NCBI GenBank assembly: GCA_045642445.1
Contig: JAZUIX010000138.1
Coordinates: 1-8,997, forward strand
Direction: 5' to 3'
Length of the DNA: 8,997 bases
DNA from: Colimorpha sp045642445
GTDB taxonomy: Bacteria > Bacteroidota > Bacteroidia > Bacteroidales > P3
Positions 5,786 to 8,997 of this stretch are shown here, piece after piece. Under the pieces are notes generated by a model that was given only the letters and a program-made list of their open reading frames with translations, searched no databases and had not been told where the DNA came from. How positions within the stretch are numbered: position 1 is the stretch's first letter; every line of letters starts with the position of its first letter. The position numbers and the translations under genes are program-made.

Positions 5786-7066
5786 ATGGTGGACACAACG
5801 TTGTATCCTATGAAGTTCCTCCCGCTCTTCAAGAACAAAGTGTGGGGAGGCAACAAGATCAAGTCGCTCGGTTTCGACTATTCGCCCCTGCCCAATTGTG
5901 GTGAGTTGTGGGTATTGTCGAGTGTGGAAGGCAACGAGTCGGTAATAGCCAACGGTTTCCTGGCCGAGAATACCATTAACGAGGCTTTGGAGATTTATAT
6001 GGGCGAACTAGTGGGCGAGAAGAATTTCGACCATTTCGGTGCCGATTTCCCATTGCTGATAAAGATTATCGACGCTTGCGACAAGTTGTCCATCCAGGTG
6101 CATCCCGACGACAAACTGGCCCAGTCGCGCGGCATGGAGAATGGCAAGACCGAGATGTGGTATATCATGGAAACAGAGGAGGGTGCCGAGATTGTGGACG
6201 GATTTGCCAAATCGGTCAACAAGGAGGAGTATCAGAAATACCTCGAAATGGGCCGCTTGGAAGCGCTGCTGCATGTGGAACACCCCCAGTCGGGCGATGT
6301 GTTCTTTATCCCTGCGGGACGTGTGCATGCCCTGGGCAAGGGGCTCCTGCTGGCTGAAATTCAGCAGACGAGCGACTGCACCTACCGCATCTATGACTAC
6401 AACCGCCCCGATGCCAACGGTCAGTTGCGCGAGCTTCACACCGCCGAGGCTTTGGCCGCCATCGATTTCTCCGAACTGAAAGACGGGAAAAGCCATTACG
6501 CCTATCGCGAGAACAGCACCACACGTCTGGCCGAATGTCCCTATTTCACCACCAACCTCATCCCCCTCACCAAGCCGATGCGCAAGGATTTCTCATCGCT
6601 CGACTCTTTTGTGGTGTATCTCTGTGTAGAAGGTATTGCAGCGGTGAAGACGTTGGATAATATCGTACCCATCCATGCGGGCGAATGTGTGCTTGTGCCT
6701 GCCGTGGCCGACAAAGTGGAACTCTTTTCCGAAGGCCCTGCCAAACTGTTGGAGGTGTATGTCGACCCCGAACAGTGGATTGATGATGGCCGCAGCCATG
6801 TGCGCGATTTCGACTGGATGGCCCAGTTCATCGGCAGCGGCAATCCCGACGATTATCTTGATGATATGACCATTGAGGATTTGGAGGAAATTGCCGACCA
6901 ATACGAAGAAGAGGACGAGGACTGCCATTGCCACGACCACGACTGCCATTGCGGTGAACATCATCACCACCACGATTGTGATTGCGACTGTGAAGACCAC
7001 GACTGCGACTGTGGCGACCACCATGACCACGACTGCCATTGTGGCCACGGACATGGTGATTGCTGA
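5786..7066 (+). CDS. manA: Mannose-6-phosphate isomerase (type I, zinc) with Cys/His-rich C-terminal tail
   Basis: Interconverts fructose-6-phosphate and mannose-6-phosphate in the cytoplasm, feeding mannose use and GDP-sugar synthesis. The cupin core (residues about 9-335) shows the family motifs: F-K-N-K-V-W-G-G, L-S-I-Q104-V-H106-P-D-D, K-T-E123-M-W-Y, G-R-V-H181-A-L-G-K-G and Y-R201-I-Y-D-Y-N-R. Q104, H106, E123 and H181 would hold zinc; R201 is the expected catalytic Arg. The usual short form is about 310-320 residues; this one has 426. The extra part is an acidic linker (about 345-378), then a 48-residue tail with 12 Cys and 16 His. An alternative start at M9 (5810) also fits the family; 5786 is kept because it is the first ATG after the upstream terminator. 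Confidence 0.95.
   Translation: MVDTTLYPMKFLPLFKNKVWGGNKIKSLGFDYSPLPNCGELWVLSSVEGNESVIANGFLAENTINEALEIYMGELVGEKNFDHFGADFPLLIKIIDACDKLSIQVHPDDKLAQSRGMENGKTEMWYIMETEEGAEIVDGFAKSVNKEEYQKYLEMGRLEALLHVEHPQSGDVFFIPAGRVHALGKGLLLAEIQQTSDCTYRIYDYNRPDANGQLRELHTAEALAAIDFSELKDGKSHYAYRENSTTRLAECPYFTTNLIPLTKPMRKDFSSLDSFVVYLCVEGIAAVKTLDNIVPIHAGECVLVPAVADKVELFSEGPAKLLEVYVDPEQWIDDGRSHVRDFDWMAQFIGSGNPDDYLDDMTIEDLEEIADQYEEEDEDCHCHDHDCHCGEHHHHHDCDCDCEDHDCDCGDHHDHDCHCGHGHGDC
6920..7063 (+). other. Metal-binding-like decapeptide repeat tail of ManA
   Basis: Residues 379-426 contain 12 Cys, 16 His and many Asp, with almost nothing hydrophobic. From residue 384 there are four consecutive 10-residue units: DHDCHCGEHH, HHHDCDCDCE, DHDCDCGDHH and DHDCHCGHGH, then a final GDC. 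At the DNA level a 17-bp sequence recurs exactly at 6935-6951 and 7025-7041 (90 bp apart), and its first 12 bp recur at 6995, all multiples of 30 bp. This indicates growth by in-frame duplication of a 30-bp unit. Confidence 0.85.
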
Positions 7067-7402
7067 ATATACGATTAATCAAAAAAAGATTATGAATTAC
7101 CTCAAATTGAGGTGAAAAGGCTTGCCGCATTGCAAAACGACTATCTCTCACTCTGAGCGATTTGACAAATCCATTAAAATGTATTAAAATATAGCCACAG
7201 ATATGGCTCGCATATTCCTCGCGGATTTGTATAAAAATATATGATTATCCGCAAGGAGGTGAACGTGTCGGCAAAATATTTCCCTAACCCTATTTTCCCC
7301 GATGGGGCCGACTATTTCCCCTCGATAGAGGGGGGTATTTCTTTTCGTCAGGCAACTTTTTCAAACAATCACCTGTATGCGGATAATCGTAAAAATATTT
7401 CG

Positions 7403-7410
7403 TACTTTTG
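7403..7410 (+). promoter_or_regulatory. Promoter -7 box in the noncoding region
   Basis: TACTTTTG followed by CA is a perfect TAnnTTTG box, preceded by the AT-rich AAAATATTTCG common before strong promoters in this phylum. A clear -33 TTTG is missing. Transcription near 7417 would immediately make the 7438-7463 hairpin. Confidence 0.5.
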
Positions 7411-7437
7411 CATCGAGTTTCACTACTTTTCGCCTCG

Positions 7438-7463
7438 GCAGAGGGAAAGGCTTTTCCCTCTGC
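7438..7463 (+). ncRNA. Strong hairpin near the start of a predicted transcript
   Basis: GCAGAGGGAAA (7438-7448) pairs perfectly with TTTCCCTCTGC (7453-7463) around the loop GGCT, an 11-bp stem extendable by one G-U pair. It begins about 20 nt after the predicted start site. No T-run follows, so it is more likely a leader or small-RNA structure than a terminator. RNA identity is inferred only. Confidence 0.4.
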
Positions 7464-7543
7464 TCGGCTTAACTAAAACAATTCATTCATTTATTCGCAT
7501 TCATTTGTTTTGAGTGACTTAATGCATAGATTCACAGATTGTT

Positions 7544-7693
7544 ATGGCTGATCAAACGAATATATCAAACAATATTGAAAAATGCACAAAATACACTGAT
7601 TATGAGATGGATATGATATGTAAAACAAATGAGATTAATCAGGATTACTGGTTATTAATCCGTTTCCACTCTTCGCAGAGTCCTTTGTCGTAG
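7544..7693 (+). CDS. Possible 49-codon small ORF, or gene remnant
   Basis: ATG at 7544 opens 49 codons ending in TAG at 7691-7693. The product starts M-A-D-Q-T-N-I-S-N-N-I-E-K and is polar, with no signal peptide or TM segment. The last 49 bp overlap the 3' end of the convergent gene on the other strand, so the final third may be fortuitous. It lies about 130 nt downstream of the predicted promoter at 7403-7410. No family recognised. It may be a genuine small protein, a decayed gene end, or chance. Confidence 0.25.
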   Translation: MADQTNISNNIEKCTKYTDYEMDMICKTNEINQDYWLLIRFHSSQSPLS

Positions 7694-8421
7694 TTGTCTT
7701 CAAACAGCACCACGTCGCGGTGGGAATTGGGGATGGTTTCAATGTCGGGGCTGCCAACAATCAGGGGGTCGCACAGCCGTTCATAGCAGCCGATACGGTC
7801 GTGGAAGCATAGGAAGAGGTCATCGGGTTGGAAAGTCCGCACAAAGTGGTTCCAATCGATGGGCGAGGGAAGGAGGCAGCGGGGGATGCCTCCGACGGGG
7901 GTGAAGTCGACGACTTCGTAGGACTCATCCTGCACTTGGAGCAGCCTCCCATAATAGCGGCGTTCACGGACCTGCTCCATGCTGTAGAAGAGCATGTCGG
8001 AAACGATCTCGTTCTTGTCATCATCATCGTAAAAGCTTAGGCCATAAATGTTTACTGCGTCGCGTTTGTCCTCGAAGCAAACGATGAGGTTTACCGAGAT
8101 GCCACACAAAAAGTCATCCACGACGATATTGTCCTTGGGGTTGGTGCCCTCGTGGCGGAAATAGCGTTGGAGGACTCGGCGGGCTTGGAAGTCGTCTTGA
8201 TAGGGCTCGCCAGCCGACTGGCACAGGTCTTTGACAAGTTCTTCGGCATAATCAAACGCCTGTTTTCGAGCCGTGAAGAGTTCATTGTCGTGGAAATCTT
8301 TGACAGTATGTCGGATGTTCCGTTTCATTTGTTGGCTGATGTCTTTCGTGGGGTCGATGGGGCATTCCCAAAGGAGAGCATCCACTTGGTAGAAAATTTT
8401 GAAGGAATCGTATTTTTTCAT
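7645..8421 (-). CDS. Conserved-looking protein of unknown function, cytoplasmic
   Basis: 258 residues, no signal peptide or TM segment, acidic overall, with a run Y-D-D-D-D-K-N-E around residue 130. The N-terminal third is helical and charged (S-Q-Q-M-K-R-N-I-R-H-T-V). The middle has beta-like stretches (D-N-I-V-V-D-D-F-L-C-G-I-S-V-N-L-I-V-C-F). The C-terminal part is rich in aromatic residues and Cys (F-Q-P-D-D-L-F-L-C-F-H-D-R-I-G-C-Y-E). No known catalytic motif is visible. It follows the 90-residue gene by 14 bp on the same strand and should be in one operon with it. Codon usage resembles the flanking chromosomal genes rather than the AT-rich gene to its right. Function cannot be assigned. 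Confidence 0.8.
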   Translation of the reverse strand: MKKYDSFKIFYQVDALLWECPIDPTKDISQQMKRNIRHTVKDFHDNELFTARKQAFDYAEELVKDLCQSAGEPYQDDFQARRVLQRYFRHEGTNPKDNIVVDDFLCGISVNLIVCFEDKRDAVNIYGLSFYDDDDKNEIVSDMLFYSMEQVRERRYYGRLLQVQDESYEVVDFTPVGGIPRCLLPSPIDWNHFVRTFQPDDLFLCFHDRIGCYERLCDPLIVGSPDIETIPNSHRDVVLFEDNYDKGLCEEWKRINNQ

Positions 8422-8435
8422 GGCAGAAAATGTTG

Positions 8436-8708
8436 TTAGGATTGATAATTAACGGAATAGGTGTTTGAGCGACCTTCGACGGCTGAGACCGTGATGATGG
8501 TGCCCTCGTGGGCATGGTTGAGCTTGTGCATGGCGGTGAGGCCGTCGATGCGTCCCACCTGGTTGTGCATGTGGCTGACGAACCCGATGCCGCTGTTGTC
8601 GATCAGGGTCACCTCATGACCTGGAGCGGGGAATTTGTCGCGAAAGGCTGCAGCGATACGGATGATGCCGTGTTTTACTTCGATAAAGGATAAGGTCTTG
8701 GTAAACAT
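8436..8708 (-). CDS. Small beta-rich protein, possible DNA-binding pseudobarrel fold
   Basis: 90 residues, soluble, first gene of a two-gene operon. The central part reads H-E-V-T-L-I-D-N-S-G, F-V-S-H-M-H-N, V-G-R-I-D-G-L-T-A-M-H-K-L-N and G-T-I-I-T-V-S. This strand pattern with an R-I-D-G-L-T turn and a downstream G-T/D-x-I-x-V strand recalls pseudobarrel DNA-binding domains, such as the N-terminal domain of some restriction endonucleases. It is recall of a pattern, not an alignment. No catalytic residues are seen, so a recogniser or regulator role would be more likely than an enzyme. The start at 8708 follows an A-rich stretch and a good promoter box at 8756-8763. Confidence 0.72.
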   Translation of the reverse strand: MFTKTLSFIEVKHGIIRIAAAFRDKFPAPGHEVTLIDNSGIGFVSHMHNQVGRIDGLTAMHKLNHAHEGTIITVSAVEGRSNTYSVNYQS

Positions 8709-8755
8709 AAAGATAAATTTTTGTTGATTAATATTCTTGTGACTTTTTCAATTTG

Positions 8756-8763
8756 CAAAATTA
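8756..8763 (-). promoter_or_regulatory. Promoter -7 box for the 8708-7645 operon
   Basis: Read on the minus strand this is TAATTTTG followed by C, a perfect TAnnTTTG box. Transcription would start near 8749, giving a leader of about 40 nt. The -33 element is not clear. It is divergent from the plus-strand promoter 43 bp away. Confidence 0.5.
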
Positions 8764-8783
8764 CAGCCACAGAATGCGAAATC

Positions 8784-8814
8784 ATTGCAGAATGGAAAAA
8801 AGTTTGTATCTTTG
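8784..8814 (+). promoter_or_regulatory. Promoter for the gene at the window end
   Basis: ATTG (8784-8787) and TATCTTTG (8807-8814) are 19 bp apart, a near-perfect Bacteroidota promoter. Transcription would begin near 8821, with a leader of about 25 nt before ATG 8845. Confidence 0.65.
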
Positions 8815-8844
8815 CAAAAAAATTAACCCGATAATATAATAATT

Positions 8845-8997
8845 ATGGAAAAAAAAACAATTACAATTAATGTTTCGAAGACGGATGTAGATAGCGGTCG
8901 GATTGTAATACATAAAAAAGATAGAGATTACTTTAATGGATATCAAAATGTAAAAATAAATGATATCAATTACCATATTTACGATCCCGGGTCATCT
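8845..8997 (+). CDS. Start of an AT-rich gene, truncated by the window end
   Basis: 51 codons without a stop run to the last base. The product begins M-E-K-K-T-I-T-I-N-V-S-K-T-D-V-D-S-G-R-I-V-I-H-K-K-D-R-D-Y-F, with alternating polar and hydrophobic residues that suggest beta strands. Start support: a strong promoter 30 bp upstream and the A-rich sequence around the ATG. The coding sequence is markedly more AT-rich than the rest of the window, which may indicate horizontal origin. The short stretch R-I-V-I-H-K-K-D-R-D-Y-F resembles N-terminal beta modules of DNA-recognition proteins, but too little is present to name a family. Confidence 0.65.
   Translation, partial: MEKKTITINVSKTDVDSGRIVIHKKDRDYFNGYQNVKINDINYHIYDPGSS

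Larger units (their letters stand above)
7067..7543. other. Gene-poor, inverted-repeat-rich region
   Basis: No convincing protein gene. Visible structures: a short palindrome ACCTCAA-A-TTGAGGT (7098-7112) inside a possible 7-codon ORF after manA; GCGGAT (7221-7226) with ATCCGC (7247-7252); GATTATCCGCA (7243-7253) with its exact inverse (7378-7388); CCCC-GAT-GGGG (7297-7307); and CCCCTC-GATA-GAGGGG (7318-7333). A promoter at 7403-7410 and a strong hairpin at 7438-7463 follow. A 90-codon open frame (7241-7513) spans these structures but looks non-coding. The region may specify a structured RNA. Confidence 0.5.

Noticed and set aside
7081..7118. Seven-codon ORF with palindrome after manA as an attenuator leader peptide
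   Set aside because: The hairpin is short (loop 1-3 nt), there is no T-run, and no biosynthetic gene follows on this strand.
7241..7513. 90-codon plus-strand frame in the noncoding region
   Set aside because: It spans a promoter box, an 11-bp perfect hairpin and other inverted repeats, its product is of odd composition without domain features, and no conserved pattern is visible. Kept only as part of the noncoding region and the SD finding.

Overview
The window looks like a chromosomal segment from a member of the Bacteroidota, most likely order Bacteroidales. Evidence: promoter-like TAnnTTTG boxes preceded by TTTG/TTG, near absence of Shine-Dalgarno sequences, a type IX secretion (T9SS) C-terminal sorting domain, a membrane-anchored type II glutaminyl cyclase of the kind known from Porphyromonas/Prevotella, and several small lipoproteins. 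Genus cannot be fixed from the sequence alone.

Layout. 1-363: upstream region with three 11-bp-spaced repeats and a good Bacteroidota promoter. 364-2670 (+): secreted M1 zinc metallopeptidase with a T9SS sorting domain. It faces a minus-strand block, 2764-5258, which in transcription order encodes a two-TM/coiled-coil protein, elongation factor P, a lipoprotein glutaminyl cyclase and a lipoprotein with a degenerate Rieske-like site. 5387-5443: divergent promoter region. 5527-7066 (+): a tiny basic lipoprotein, a terminator, then mannose-6-phosphate isomerase with a 48-residue Cys/His/Asp tail. 7067-7644: a gene-poor stretch rich in inverted repeats, with a strong promoter match. 7645-8708 (-): two genes of unknown function, divergent from an AT-rich gene cut by the window end (8845-).

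Two things stand out. First, three consecutive intergenic gaps (2674-2758, 4320-4391, 5279-5361) hold the same kind of element: a short GC-rich palindrome (GGCG(G)...(C)CGCC) flanked on both sides by tandem 7-bp units, in inverted orientation, of the form (G/A)TGANNN. The heptad sequence differs between copies but period, orientation and core are kept. I know of no named element with this architecture in Bacteroidota. Second, the ManA tail is made of four decapeptide units of the form DHDCHCG(E/D)HH, an apparent metal-binding appendage on a zinc enzyme.

Functionally, the glutaminyl cyclase and the M1 peptidase fit together. The predicted signal-peptidase cut in the peptidase leaves an N-terminal Gln, the residue the cyclase would convert to pyroglutamate (the 'Q-rule' described for Bacteroidetes). 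The remaining genes are housekeeping (EF-P, ManA) or unknown. No tRNA, rRNA, CRISPR array, transposase or integrase is visible.
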